A stretch of DNA of 64,000 bases, from assembly GCA_936432065.2 (NCBI GenBank), contig OW386286.2, positions 9,355,208 through 9,419,207 of the forward strand. Reading direction: 5' to 3'. Below the pieces are notes generated by a model, which did not search any database, was not told the origin of the DNA, and worked only from the letters and a program-made list of their open reading frames with translations. A program made the translations under genes and the position numbers. Shown here piece by piece: positions 34,001 through 44,034 of this stretch (the stretch's first letter is position 1; every line of letters starts with the position of its first letter). The stretch comes from Rutpela maculata (lineage: Eukaryota > Arthropoda > Insecta > Coleoptera > Cerambycidae).

Positions 34001-34137
34001 TACAAATTTTAGAAAAATCCTAAGCTATAAGTGATGACATAATCAAAAAAAATATTTTTTGTGATTTTTCTTACCTCTTCACTCTTAATAACCTCTTTAA
34101 ATTCGCGTTTTATTCTTTGGGCTGCTATGTTCGCCAT
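8093..34137 (-). CDS. UBE2K: UBE2K-family ubiquitin-conjugating enzyme E2 (five-exon gene)
   Basis: E2 enzyme that carries ubiquitin as a thioester on its active cysteine and builds chains with E3 partners in cytosol and nucleus. Joined exons 34075-34137, 33655-33807, 27225-27307, 27007-27170 and 8093-8229 total 600 nt, giving 199 aa plus stop (the human family member has 200). All four introns are GT-AG and the phases agree. Seen: the UBC core with the HPN motif at residues 81-83, active-site Cys at 92 in [12 protein letters not shown], and a C-terminal UBA domain (about 158-199) ending in [10 protein letters not shown]. Intron sizes are 267, 6347, 54 and 18777 bp, and the two long ones are full of transposons. 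A minus-strand AATAAA near 7918-7923 could serve polyadenylation. Drosophila calls the orthologue Ubc4. The reading frame is intact, so the gene looks functional. Confidence 0.96.
8659..9285 (-). repeat. Dispersed repeat R2, copy 1 (TIR-bearing)
   Basis: Runs between ACTTCCACATTCAG and the short palindrome CTTCCACTGGATGTGGAA. The same sequence, inverted, makes up 41752-42095 plus 42877-43060. It serves as the empty site for the foldback inserted there. Contains a C10 tract near 9039. No ORF. Confidence 0.75.
9965..10683. mobile_element. MITE rich in CRE palindromes, with tRNA-like core (719 bp)
   Basis: TIRs of about 32 bp starting CCCAGGTAGCAGGGTGACGT and the inverse ending CACCTTGCTGCCTGGG, inserted in a TG-repeat so the TSD is ambiguous. 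Six exact TGACGTCA sites (9979, 10077, 10127, 10179, 10229, 10570) plus half-sites. A 102-bp tandem duplication covers about 10041-10244. Central tRNA-like stretch at 10383-10453. No ORF. Confidence 0.85.
10383..10453 (+). other. tRNA-like sequence with B box in MITE
   Basis: Shows GGTTCAGTGAGTTAAG (A-box-like) and, about 35 bp downstream, GGTTCGATCCC, a perfect Pol III B box, followed by a T8 run (10454-10461). The cloverleaf stems do not close well, so it is not a functional tRNA gene but could be a Pol III promoter relic. Confidence 0.55.
11019..11787. mobile_element. Non-autonomous hAT (769 bp) with exact 8-bp TSD
   Basis: TIRs CAGTGTTGCCAG(A)TC and the inverse GACCTGGCAACACTG. TSD GAGAGGAC at 11011-11018 and 11788-11795. 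CAGTG termini and the 8-bp duplication are typical of hAT. The interior holds an imperfect palindrome (arms about 11321-11412 and 11495-11586). No ORF of its own. Confidence 0.92.
12640..13350. other. AT-rich intron sequence without recognised gene
   Basis: Only feature seen: a C9-TATAT-G10 near-palindrome (12872-12895) that can form a hairpin. Otherwise unassigned intron of UBE2K. Confidence 0.5.
13355..13625 (+). repeat. Dispersed repeat R3, copy 1
   Basis: Direct-orientation match to 22515-22760 (shared GCATCACCTAGATGCTCAA, GCCATTTTGAATTTTTT, GGACCATATAGAAA). Both are in UBE2K intron 4. Unclassified. Confidence 0.7.
14040..14630 (+). repeat. Dispersed repeat R4, copy 1
   Basis: About 590 bp alignable in direct orientation with 56180-56790 (shared CACCGTAATTAATCGGTAAT, TTTTTTCTCTAACATAAAAA, ATTTTGTCACC). 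No coding potential. Interspersed family of unknown class. Confidence 0.75.
14640..14999 (+). pseudogene. Non-LTR element A2, upstream piece (linker/RT N-terminus)
   Basis: Translates with frameshifts to [31 protein letters not shown] and [21 protein letters not shown], the region between endonuclease and RT. Cut at about 15000 by the insertion of element B and resumes at about 19071 with [12 protein letters not shown]. Confidence 0.75.
15027..15830 (+). CDS. Non-LTR ORF1 (gag-like) C-terminal part
   Basis: 267 aa, Lys/Asn-rich and hydrophilic. The C-terminal half ([24 protein letters not shown]...[12 protein letters not shown]...[13 protein letters not shown]) matches the conserved end of ORF1 proteins of this retrotransposon class, thought to bind the RNA. 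No zinc knuckle or PHD finger is seen in the N-terminal part, and the element seems to start just upstream, so the N terminus is probably lost by 5' truncation. ORF2 starts about 60 nt downstream. Confidence 0.75.
   Translation: MNKEIANINTNSVVETKNIVKKGVQTKTLSEEQNRKKLSEDTNSNKTLINKKPVQQIQKNNVSIMQNKQMELMHEIINLEPSTTNRQYFENQKVSSIQPEIEISEASEKSPGNNIRDNYTYKQALIDGKKQNNNVERVTGNIKRPKRREINIGTAEAEDAENEFIGKEGNKKVWLFISRVKDHVTEEKIKKYIKNKTDLQEDSDILVEHIKTKYDNVRRDCKCFKVGINFDKKDIVYEENFWPKKVAYRRFDFKARTLADDERDKDF
15890..18808 (+). CDS. Non-LTR ORF2: AP endonuclease plus reverse transcriptase
   Basis: 972 aa, uninterrupted. Endonuclease domain at about 25-255: [36 protein letters not shown] and SDHTAQ carry the APE catalytic residues (N, E, D/N, H). 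Reverse transcriptase at about 470-760: [58 protein letters not shown] and the FADDA catalytic box. C-terminal thumb-like region with [16 protein letters not shown] and a RNxHxYxTR-like stretch (HHYDTRNVN). All motifs are intact, so the enzyme could be active. The start shown is the first in-frame codon (GTG at 15890; a methionine-initiated start could be a little further in). Confidence 0.93.
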   Translation: MNSFSRTSDDYNPNIRNVTKFYKNKRTKKILHVMHQNVQCITNKIAEIELLVHEEKPEILCISEHWLANGYADTVQIQDYKVCSFYGRTNKIHGGVMILVNDNVICEDIPDVQKFNVEQVFECCACKYKLNDSSCCIILCIYSSPNPGHIKEFLNCLYSCLEHLQRPGKKQNIVLCGDFNIDILQKNNNTDSFREILGSFNVTLTIKEPTRYTSTTASCIDNIGLYLTENYEYESSVIFSAISDHTAQQLRVYSGEGKYTEKESKMIRQISNENIHTFRYYLTKEKWDTIKGDDINSNFESFMQVITYYFEICFPVKKIVTKSKSNQWITRGLTISSRNLKNLYFISLTGNIDDINFYKKYKAVYKKLINYAKMQYNSELLSKSTNKTKTAWNIIKKDKRKGNKTHINEINLNGELVKCPLSICNDFNEYFNNTPLNLQNKIKKSDLPRLNFNNNKSFYMAPITVSEIKETIKSLKPSYSAGVDEISSNLLKKVANQIAEPLAYLYNQSIATGIFPNQLKHSKIIPIFKKGSELLLENYRPISLLSSFSKILEKLVAKRITVFFTKCRIFTPQQFGFRQGLSTADAVTSFVNHLYDCLDAGDKAIGLFLDLSKAFDLVDHDILLYKLECYGVRGVPHEWFESYLTGRRHHVELNNVKSTTLNCNIGVPQGSVLGPLLFNIFINDFPNIVKTTELVMFADDASLLGRSSNEEDLRIKMGATVETSSTWMSGNKLLLNQEKPIFIKFSINHAANDQSTLIKCNGISLEQKLSHKFLGVEIDNTLTWNHHIDNVCNKISKLCFTLRHLKTHVNNFILKNFYFAQIHSKISYCLICWGSESATQRVFIMQKRAVRILANVNNRTTCRPLFKHYSILPLPCIYIYQILIHTQKNINNYKRLGDNHHYDTRNVNILETPGHRTSKFEKCPKYKGIILYNKLSDEYKNLSVNKFKQKIRKLLLTHCFYSEEEFLLHDFA
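19071..20599 (+). pseudogene. Non-LTR element A2, downstream piece (RT and 3' end)
   Basis: Continues A2 after the insertion of B. RT runs [53 protein letters not shown] and FADDT, then the frame shifts near 19838 and again near 20075. C-terminal block ends [17 protein letters not shown]. The 3' UTR shows an ACAC/GTGT mini-stem and an ATT tail (20572-20599). Dead copy. Confidence 0.85.
20600..22510. other. Unassigned intron sequence
   Basis: No convincing gene, TIR pair or retroelement motif. CACCCTGTATA at 21235-21245 looks like a lone terminal repeat end without a partner. Confidence 0.5.
22515..22760 (+). repeat. Dispersed repeat R3, copy 2
   Basis: See 13355-13625. Diverged by small indels. 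No ORF. Confidence 0.7.
22935..25147. repeat. 2.2-kb imperfect inverted repeat in UBE2K intron 4
   Basis: Arms of about 1.1 kb centred near 24041. End blocks AGACTAGTTCACAAGTTCAA (22937) and its inverse (to 25146), with matching inner blocks (ACTTTATGGGATTATGAC/GTCATAATCCCATAAAGT; AACAAATTGTTATTA...). No ORF. The interior is almost pure AT. Likely a foldback element. Its RNA could form a long duplex. Confidence 0.85.
25341..26358. mobile_element. TA-target foldback with CCGGGTGTCCAAAAAG TIRs (1018 bp)
   Basis: TA-CCGGGTGTCCAAAAAGTTTG at the left (from 25339) and the inverse with one mismatch at the right (to 26360). Arms match along nearly the full half-length, with paired GGTGGGG blocks. 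TIR and TA target are of mariner type. All ORFs in it are arm shadows. Confidence 0.85.
26372..26948. repeat. Inverted repeat adjacent to exon 4
   Basis: Arms of about 150 bp (26381 onward, CGGTGGAATTAGCTGAAACT, and the inverse to 26941), with microsatellite-like TGTATG in the loop. The end is 59 bp from the exon 4 donor (27006). Confidence 0.8.
27007..27170 (-). CDS. UBE2K: UBE2K exon 4
   Basis: 164 nt. The first G completes Trp100, followed by [17 protein letters not shown] and [12 protein letters not shown], the C-terminal helices of the UBC fold. The donor GTGATA starts at 27006 and leaves phase 1. It is separated from exon 3 by only 54 bp and from exon 5 by 18.8 kb. Confidence 0.94.
27225..27307 (-). 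CDS. UBE2K: UBE2K exon 3 (active site)
   Basis: 83 nt encoding residues 73-99 and two bases of Trp100. Contains HPN and the catalytic Cys92. The acceptor CTTAG is at 27308. The donor reads GTGCGT at 27224, inside the sequence TGG-TGC. A split Trp codon (TG|G) restores the family sequence. Confidence 0.93.
27518..27888. repeat. Near-perfect hairpin, 141-bp arms, in UBE2K intron 2
   Basis: Left arm 27518-27659 and right arm 27747-27888 are inverted copies with about two mismatches by eye (in GTTCC(A/T)TTCAT and TTACA(A/T)ACAAAC). The 87-nt loop contains a diverged extra copy of an arm segment (ATGATCAGACTTAGATC). Transcribed as part of the UBE2K pre-mRNA. Confidence 0.93.
27889..28648. mobile_element. 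Non-autonomous element with diverged TIRs of about 100 bp
   Basis: GTATTAAATAGGTGGTCCAA at the left and the inverse of GTATTAAATAGGTGATGCGA at the right. Inner matches GGCTTCATAAGTGC and TAGATGGC. Abuts the hairpin at 27888. No ORF. Confidence 0.65.
28842..28975 (+). repeat. Terminal fragment of the TAGTCGAGTCAATG family
   Basis: Direct copy of 32223-32356 (GCCACTTGGGATGTTTCTGA ... TTCATTGACTCGACTAATAT), that is, the right end of the 31714-32351 element without its left half. Confidence 0.75.
29404..30420 (-). pseudogene. Degenerate non-LTR RT fragment, minus strand
   Basis: Two pieces: 30375-30064 with [19 protein letters not shown] and a VDDT catalytic box, and 29805-29404 with MLPVWG...[15 protein letters not shown]. 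The spacing between them and the frame breaks show decay. Belongs to a different branch from elements A and B. A 30-bp unit is tandemly duplicated at 30358-30418. Sense with respect to UBE2K transcription. Confidence 0.8.
30733..31665 (+). pseudogene. Non-LTR ORF2 C-terminal fragment and tail
   Basis: Open for 257 codons with the typical [46 protein letters not shown] and [10 protein letters not shown] motifs. The reading frame is disturbed by a 58-bp insertion (31453-31510) flanked by the 12-bp repeat AAATCTAGTCTC. After it comes the normal C terminus ([17 protein letters not shown]). Tail of AAAT repeats at 31642-31664. 5'-truncated. Confidence 0.8.
31714..32351. mobile_element. TA-GTCCAGTC family element (638 bp)
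   Basis: Ends GTCCAGTCAACGAA and the inverse of GTCGAGTCAATGAA, each next to TA. The right 125 bp recur at 28842-28975. No ORF. Confidence 0.7.
32477..32764. mobile_element. piggyBac-type MITE (288 bp)
   Basis: CACGTTCAGTGCGGACGCC at the left and the inverse of CACATTCAGTGCGGACGCCC at the right, flanked by TTAA (32473-32476, 32765-32768). GC-rich, no ORF. Confidence 0.88.
32774..32793. repeat. 20-bp perfect palindrome
   Basis: GCCTCAATGGCCATTGAGGC, ten bases from the end of the TTAA MITE. No function evident. Confidence 0.9.
32800..33600. other. Unassigned intron 2 sequence
   Basis: Higher GC and codon-like texture than the surroundings in 32870-33330, but stops in all frames. Could be a worn transposon gene. 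I recognise no motif. Confidence 0.4.
33655..33807 (-). CDS. UBE2K: UBE2K exon 2
   Basis: Encodes residues 22-72 (51 codons), with the conserved block [14 protein letters not shown] and the [10 protein letters not shown] end. The acceptor TTTTTAG abuts at 33808 and the donor GTAAAT begins at 33654. Phase 0 on both sides. Confidence 0.95.
34075..34137 (-). CDS. UBE2K: UBE2K exon 1 (initiator exon)
   Basis: Encodes residues 1-21, starting [13 protein letters not shown], the conserved N-terminal helix of the UBC fold. The donor GTAAGA follows directly at 34074. Phase 0. The start is fixed by the match to the family N terminus. Confidence 0.95.
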
Positions 34138-34578
34138 TATTATTAATGTGTAATAAATAATTAGGCTATAAGTGAGTCAAATATGAAACATAACAACTGG
34201 CTTATATCTTCTAAGGGAAATTATACGATGATTGAACAAATAAAACAATTTTTACTGAATTCCTCACTTTAATTTTATACTGAAGTTAGTCGAAAAATGA
34301 AATGAAATATGAAATGTCACTTTTCTAAACAGGTCCGCCAATATCTACTTCCTGTATTGTTCTTTTCCTTTGTTTGTCTTCAATTGAAAACGCTATTTTC
34401 TCTTACATTTCATCACGTATTTAAAAATAATGACGTTAAAAAATATGAAAACAGATTAATCCTATTAAATAACAAAATAACAAGTTTCGCTGATCTGATT
34501 AGGGCTTATTACGTCCAACGGTTTATCAGACTGTTATCTTATTCACTAAAATTGGATTGGCTGCCTGTTTTTGTAGTT
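34138..34578. promoter_or_regulatory. Divergent promoter interval between UBE2K and PRPS
   Basis: Only 441 bp separate the two start codons, which face away from each other, so both core promoters and any untranslated leader must lie here or overlap. No TATA box stands out. A pyrimidine-rich CTGTTTTTGTAG at 34565-34576, just before the PRPS ATG, could be a 3' splice site for an untranslated first exon. Shared regulation of the two housekeeping genes is an inference. Confidence 0.6.
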
Positions 34579-37215
<2,637 letters not shown>

Positions 37216-37223
37216 AAAATATA

Positions 37224-37436
37224 CGGGGTGATTCATAAGTAATGATACAACGCTTAACTGTGTACCTATTGGAGGAGTCAAAATATGAAGATTTAGCCAA
37301 TCACGCCTTAATGAAATGTTCGAAAGAGTTTAAAATTTCATTTTTCACTTTCAACATTTCATTGCTGAAGTATTGATATTTTGACCTTACTATCCACGGT
37401 AAGTGTTCTACCTACCATTACTTAGAAATCACCCTG
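37224..37436. mobile_element. Mariner-type MITE (213 bp)
   Basis: TA-CGGGGTGATTCATAAGTAATG at the left and the inverse of TA-CAGGGTGATTTCTAAGTAATG at the right. The TA target, short length and absence of an ORF are typical. Confidence 0.85.
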
Positions 37437-38349
37437 TATAAGGGAGCTACAATTATTTTAAATTATATTAAGTATCATTTTCTTATTTCACATGAGCTAA
37501 AAAATAACAATTAAATCTAGTGGAAAACAAACAGTGGATGGCACTAGTGAAGTGGTAGCGAAGAATTCTCTCTTGTTATATTGAATGGTGAGTGAGTTCC
37601 TCAAAGAACAATTTCTTGTATGTGTTGTAAGCAGCGCAAACATTATTAAATATCCGCTTGACCCCAAAAGATTTCATTTTGTGAGGTTATCAGCATGACT
37701 GTCATAAAGCTGCTATCTTAGATTAATATTATTGACACTTAAAAATATCTCAAAAATATTGGCTGTTAGAACTTCATTTGCATCACGTCACACAACTTAA
37801 AATTTTCGGTTTTTGTAAGTTTATTGAAAGTTTTACATTTTTGTGATTATTTACTAGTATTATGCTTAAAAACTCCAATGAAAGCTATACATAGGATGTA
37901 TAAGGGGTCCTATTATGAAATTATTTCGAGTGATAGAGCAAGTTGGTATTGAAACACCCCATACCCCCGTCGTATATTTATCTCTCTCTTGAGTGAGACA
38001 GAAAAATATACAAAGTTGGCCATTTATGTGATCGTCTAGATTTTTAAAGTTAGGACCCAAATTTACGTTGTGATTGTATTTTTGTTTAACCATAGATTCT
38101 TTTTATAAAGTTTGATATTACTTGTTTCTATTTACTGATCAAATTTATTTATTAATTTTGGCAACACTCAGTTATTAGATGATTTTACCTTGGTACTGTT
38201 TTATTTGACTGTACTTTATTTAATACTGATTTCACTGTAATTACAAATTGCATTTGTAATTGATTTATTTTGTCTAAAGAATTATATTCTTATTTAAAAT
38301 CTCACTTATTCCTGAAAAGTAGAATATTGAAGGAAAACACAGAAAACGT

Positions 38350-38765
38350 TTTAATACGTTTATTTTAGACAACTGTCATATTCATTTGAAACATTGTATT
38401 ATATAATTGTTGGGGCAATTGCCACAGTTTACATAAAAAGAAGGAAAACATTCGTTGGGACAATTGTCACATTAATCCGTCGAATAATCAGATCAGCTAT
38501 GCAAACAATAAAATAAATTGTTTACAATGACAATAGTCATTTTCCTGAAGTATTTATAATGGTCGTCGTCATACGTAAAATTTGACACAGCTCGGGAAAT
38601 TTCCCAATCAAGATAATAATATGGTGATAAAAAGGCAATCAACAAAATCTTATCAAATTGCCACGACAACTGTCGTTTCGAAGCGTAGTGTTGTTGTTGT
38701 GGCTAGTTACAATTGCACTTGGCCGAGACCAATTGGTCCCATTTCGTTGTATCGTTGTTATTTGT
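38350..38765. repeat. Cluster of short CAATTG-centred palindromes
   Basis: GACAACTGTC (38359), GGCAATTGCC (about 38416), GACAATTGTC (about 38460), GGGAAATTTCCC (about 38594), GACAACTGTC (about 38667) and GACCAATTGGTC (about 38726) lie within 400 bp. A short ORF on the plus strand (38582-38827) has no recognisable similarity. Confidence 0.6.
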
Positions 38766-39399
38766 ATCTAGATGAAGTGACAACCAACAAAATCTTGTGC
38801 TTGCCTTTCGAAAATCTTCGAAATTAAAACTGAAAAAAAAAAAGAGCTGTGTTCAAATCTTATCATATGTAAATGATAATTTGATGAGGTATAAATGCAG
38901 AGATGGCAATTAAGAACTCTTAAATGCAAACGCTGAAGACTAATAATTGCAAAATCTGCAATAGACCATTCGCGACTGTACTAAATATTATTTACATAGC
39001 TGAGCGGAGTATTAAACAACAATCGTTGTAATAACATTTTAAAAACCCAACGAAACTTTCCATTAATTAAACTACTAAAATGGTTGCAAATCACAATTGT
39101 GAGTTAATTAATTTGCATACTGAAAATGCATACTTTTCAATAAATAAACTATTATCAAAGTACCACAATGAAAATCTAAACGCAAATTACTTTTGAGTTG
39201 ACTTCGCAGATTATAGAGTCGTAAATTTTAAGAAGAAGAAGAAAAAATAGCGATTAACGTTGTCATTAGGTTAAATTTAATAAATTTAGAAAAATAAAAA
39301 TTCGAGTTTAATTTCATATTAAATTAATGAGCAGATCAGAAATGACAACGCGTCGCATATGATTAAATGATTTTTTATACTTATTGTTTGATATACTGT

Positions 39400-40090
39400 G
39401 AGGTCTCCAGTTAAATCTCCCCCAGCTCCCATAGTAGCGTCGGCGTCGTGTGCGTCGCCCATCTTAAGAGCTGACTTGAAAGTACACAGTGTTAGCAAAG
39501 TTAACTAACATTTGCCTTCTCCCGTAGGACGGGCGAGTGATCCACGGTATAGGCACCTCACGGTCTAGCCAAGAGCAACCCCAGAGGGTTACACTCGGAC
39601 AGACAATGAATTACCCACTGAAAACACTCGTCGCTCTGTGCGGAGATTGAAAAAGCCAGTAAACCTTTTTATTTCAACGGTCCCTGCTTCGTCGTTCAGC
39701 TTTCACAGATTCGTAAGAAATCTGTGTAAATACGAAATCATATAGGATGACCCGTAACTACGAAACTATCCACGGATAGCCCGCACTACGTACCATCTGA
39801 CGATGGTCGCACTACGTACCACCTTTGGGGGTGGCCGCACAGCTGAACTCAAACAAAAGCAGGTACCGGAGTAATTAATACTGCCAGCAAGTGTACTCTC
39901 GAAGAGCAGGTCAATAAAAGACCAATTTGTTTCCCCGGAACCTCGCTTATATACAGTTTTAAAATAGAGACAAAAATCCTCAAACTGAAAGGGTGAGAAG
40001 GACAGTAAACCAAGCGAGCTTCGCGATCTACGTAATATTTTTCACGTATGCACCTAACGCTCGGCCAACCCTTCGGTTATCTAAATTACC
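39400..40090. other. GC-richer island of unknown nature
   Basis: Markedly richer in GC than its flanks, with a local repeat (CGCACTACGTACCA at about 39780 and 39808), a TATATA stretch near 39950 and AATAAAAGA near 39914. No ORF above 60 codons. Could be a solo LTR, a non-LTR 5' region or a non-coding exon. I could not find a TSD. Confidence 0.4.
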
Positions 40091-40624
40091 CATTAATAAG
40101 AAATTTCAAACTTAAGTCTTTAATGAATATGGCTTTCTATCGTTTACGTTGATGATCTTTCTGTTTATGTAGCACATTCTTTTAGCCGATACGTTTGTGA
40201 GAACCTCAACTTTTGCGTCGAAATGAACCCTGTTAAAACTGTACACAATATTATATATAAAATAATATTTCTGTATTTAAGTAAATTATGCATAAAATTG
40301 ATTTAATTGTTATCGTAAAATATTTAATTTTGATTGGAATTGTTTTAAAGTTCTGAAATATTTAAATTCTATTTAAATTTTAGGAAATTAATTTGTAAAT
40401 ACATGACCTAGGTACAGGGTGTTACAGTATTTTCAAACACCCTACGAATCGAACATTTTGTGCGAAGTAATTATTCGCATGATAAATGTGGCAACGTTCT
40501 AAAATGGCAGTCTATCAAGTTAACCACATTAATAACACAAAAATTTAACATGTAGGTCATCCACAAAAGTAATTGAACTACAGCTAGAGAGTTAGTTTAG
40601 TGTTCTGTGTTTTATTAATAAATA

Positions 40625-40740
40625 AGATGCCTACAACCGACAAATGCATCGGAAAATTAACTCCCGAACAAAAGAGAGTCTTGGTGGAGTTTAGAAAATC
40701 ATCCACAACTTAAAAGTGGAAAATTTAGTACCAAATTTAC
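40625..40740 (+). pseudogene. Fragment of a Myb/SANT-like (zeste-type) DNA-binding protein
   Basis: Reads MPTTDKCIGKLTPEQKRVLVEF, then after a shift near 40695 ENHPQLKSGKFSTKFTFKD, the pattern of Myb/SANT-like regulatory proteins often encoded by PIF/Harbinger transposons. The homology stops at about 40745. A CAGGGTGTTACAGT sequence at 40415 could be the TIR of the parent element. Confidence 0.6.
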
Positions 40741-41281
40741 TTTTAAGGACGATACAATTTTACAAATTTGTCACCGCTTAAATCCTCAAATGGATTATCA
40801 TAGGCATGGAATTATCTTCAATGATCGTTTTCTGCCAAAACTTCTACCTGTTCCAAGGCGTCGATGGCAGCTAAATGTATTAAGTCATCTAACGCTGCCA
40901 TTGTCCAAGGAACTAACTTTCACTCACCAAAATTTGTTTAAATAAGTCTACTTTAAAGTCCCTAAATAATAAACAAACCACAGCAAAAAACTAGATTGGA
41001 AGTCGTACGAAATAAAACGATAAAACAAACCAAAACGATGACTTTACCTACATTCGTACACGAAATCGCTTTATCGTGTATTAAACCCACATCCGTTGCA
41101 TCTTGCCTGAAATCAGTCGCATGCGAAAGGTTTGCATCCAAGTTCATAATGCTCGAAAATACGAAACGTATATTTTCATGCGATAACCTCACATTTTCGT
41201 GCACTACATCGCATCGGCCAAGCTCGAAAATACGGCCCCAGTATTAGGCAATCCAACAACCTGTCAAATTATTTTGGCAAT

Positions 41282-41397
41282 ATGGCGTGGCGGGCAAACA
41301 CGGGGTTTATTTTAATTAACTCGCGGAAACGTAGCCAAGGCAACCGAAAAACAAACTCTTCAACAAACGTTTAATGGATGTTTGCCCGCCATGCCAT
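41282..41397. mobile_element. Tiny inverted-repeat element (116 bp)
   Basis: 19-bp ends ATGGCGTGGCGGGCAAACA and the inverse of ATGGCATGGCGGGCAAACA (one mismatch). No TSD is obvious. Confidence 0.6.
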
Positions 41398-41751
41398 GTT
41401 AAAAGTCACGTGGTTTGGATTGTTTAATTGTTACTAAAATGAGACTTTTTTCTGGGTTAGAAACCTAACCTATAATGCATTTTCTTTTTAGTAACTAATA
41501 GTTGATGCTATTGCTTTTATTGCAGTTTTTAAGTAAAATACTGACATGAATTTAAAATGAATATAAACATTAAAATTCAGTAAATTTACAAAAACCGAAA
41601 ATTTGAGGTTATGGGTGAAATTTTATGTTTATCTTTTTGTTTGACATAAGACGGAGGAATTTTTCAAAATCTTATAATATAGGCTTGAAAATAGGTTTCA
41701 TAGTTTGAATAGTTTTATCATTTGAAATGTCAAAACACGGTTTGTATTTAA

Positions 41752-43060
41752 TTACTTCCACATCCAGTGGAAGTATAGTAACCACAAAAAAAAATTTGAT
41801 AATTTTTATTGTTCAAATGGGCTTAGAATGTCATGAAACGTCGAGATTTTAAGTTTGAGCAAAATAAAATCGGTCGGTCGGTCTGTCTGTCTGTAACTTT
41901 TTTTGTGAGCACGATTACTCTGGAACCGTTTAAGATATTGTCTTGAAATTTGGTACACGTATGTATTTTAACGAGATCTAGAACTAGATTATATTTTCAT
42001 GTTATTCCGTTGAAGAGTTGCGAGGTAAATTGGGGTAAATGGGGTAGTAATAGGTAAATCAAGCAGATGAAAGTTCATAAAATTGGTATTTAGTATGCAG
42101 GTCCGCCGCTTAAAAGTTCCTGGGCTTGTAACTTTTTTGTTTTTGAAGCGATAACCATGTTGGGCACATCAAATTGTAGACATTTTTAAAGCCTTTAAAC
42201 ATGCATACAGAGTGATTTAAAAAAATTTTTTTTGAAAAAATTGTTAAGAAAGGAAACTTAATTTCTTTGAATATTTTTTTACCTCACCTTGTACATGAAA
42301 TGTGTTAATGATTTCTTATAAAGGTTTTAATTAGCTTCAATTTATGTTATTAAAAAAAAAACAAAATTGAAATAAAAGTTTTGCAATTTCCTATTATTTA
42401 GTACATTTTAATAACGTTTGTTTTTAAAAATATTTATTTCTTTTGTTTTTTGTTGCTGTTTTGTTACATTGAGGATTGTTTGTGACATGTCTTTTGCAAA
42501 TAAAGCATAAAATTATTATTTACATTTTTGCAGTTATTTTTAAAAAAATCAGGTTGGAATCGGAAGGATTGTTTTTAATTTCTTTCTCTAAAACCAAAAA
42601 GAATTTCGAATAATGATGTAATAACATAAATTGAAGCTAATTAAAACCTTTATAAGAAAACATTAACGCAGTTCATGTACAGGATGATGTAAAAAAAATA
42701 TTCAAGGAAATTAAATTTTCTTTCTTGACAATTTTTTCAAAAAAATTTTTTTTTAAATCACTCTGTACACATGTTTAAATGCCTTAAAAATATCTACAAT
42801 TTGATGTGCCCAACATGGTGGTCGCTTAAAAAATAAGAAAGTTACAAGCCCGGGGACTTTTAAGTGGCAGACCCTGTATACAAGAGAAGAAAACAATTTT
42901 TGGCATTTACCACCCCCACCTCATTATTAAAGGCAGTGAAAAATATAAAATTGTAATTTAACGTTTATACAAGAACTTGAGGTCTCAAAATTTTTTTTTT
43001 ACTTCATCAACCTCTCTACCTATCTACTATTACTTCCATATTCAGTGGAGTGCAATTATA
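41752..43060 (+). repeat. Dispersed repeat R2, copy 2, split by a foldback
   Basis: Left portion 41752-42095 and right portion 42877-43060 align with the uninterrupted R2 copy at 8659-9285 in opposite orientation. Starts with the short palindrome ACTTCCACATCCAGTGGAAG. Confidence 0.78.
42096..42876. mobile_element. Foldback element inserted in R2 (781 bp)
   Basis: Arms of about 300 bp from CAGGTCCGCCGCTTAAAAGT to the inverse of CAGGGTCTGCCACTTAAAAG, with matching inner blocks (ACATCAAATTGTAGA; AATTAGCTTCAATTTATGTT). Target TA is duplicated. The other R2 copy shows the empty site TTAGTATATACAAGAG. Confidence 0.88.
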
Positions 43061-43079
43061 GTATTTTCGTTGTAAGAGA

Positions 43080-44030
43080 CTTGGATAGGAAGTCTGATAG
43101 TGATTCCTTAGGCAGCGGTTTTTATTAGTAAAACAGAACTTTTTGCTTTGTAGTTTTACTTTTCTAGTGCTATCCATTTTTATTTTCTGCGCAGTTTGTA
43201 CAAGCTTCATATCATATTTTGATTATTCTCAAGTGAGTGAGTAATAAGGGCAATGTTTTTTTAAATATTGGCAGTAATTGTTGAAAAAACAGAATTTTTC
43301 TGGATTGATATCAAGAAGGTATAGCTTTCATAATAAAACACTTTGGGTAAGTTGCTCATAAAAAGCTTCAAATTTTTTTAATGAGTCTCAAAGATTTATC
43401 GTGTTATGTAGTTATAAATATCAATTGTCTATATTTTACTAAAGGATACAAAAAAAAAACCAAAATGTATTATTAATACCAAATTTAAACACTTTGCGGA
43501 CAACAACTTGGCAGTATCTCCTACGTGAAACTTATAATAATCCATACAGAAGCCAGAAGAACAATCAGCTCCTTTTGAAAGCGCACAAAATCTGTTGCCA
43601 AAAAATAAAAAGAGAAAAGGGTTAAAAACTGTTTTTGCACTACTGGAACTAAAAGTTGGTTTTTGAAGTGTTTTCCTTATACCATTATAATCTATCTATC
43701 GCAAAGTAATGGCATCCACAACACAATTTTTATCATCATTTATTTAATGTGATGAACTTGCACATTATGGAGAACTCCATGTTAGCTGATAAGAGAGGGA
43801 ATTGTTGCAAGAAGAGGAAATAACAGTTCATATTTTAAAATACTCTTGAGTTGTAGTACGTGCAGCGTTTCTTGCACATGGGATATATTTTTTATGCACC
43901 AGGATAATATATGGGGCTATTAACTACCTAATATTTTTTATGCATGCATGCATTATTTAACACTGAAAAACTAATTTTACATTATGATTCATTACTTCAT
44001 TTCATTATTTTACACATTGCCGAATTAACG
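43080..44030. other. Unassigned sequence
   Basis: No supportable gene or repeat pair. ORFs on either strand lack known motifs. Confidence 0.45.
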
Positions 44031-44034
44031 TACA

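Noticed and set aside
34309..34578. Start of PRPS at ATG 34309
   Set aside because: The 90 residues before 34579 are low-complexity and unlike PRPS. They more likely represent promoter or intron sequence that happens to be open.
38582..38827. 81-aa ORF as host gene
   Set aside because: No recognisable domain, no splice context, composition like the surroundings.
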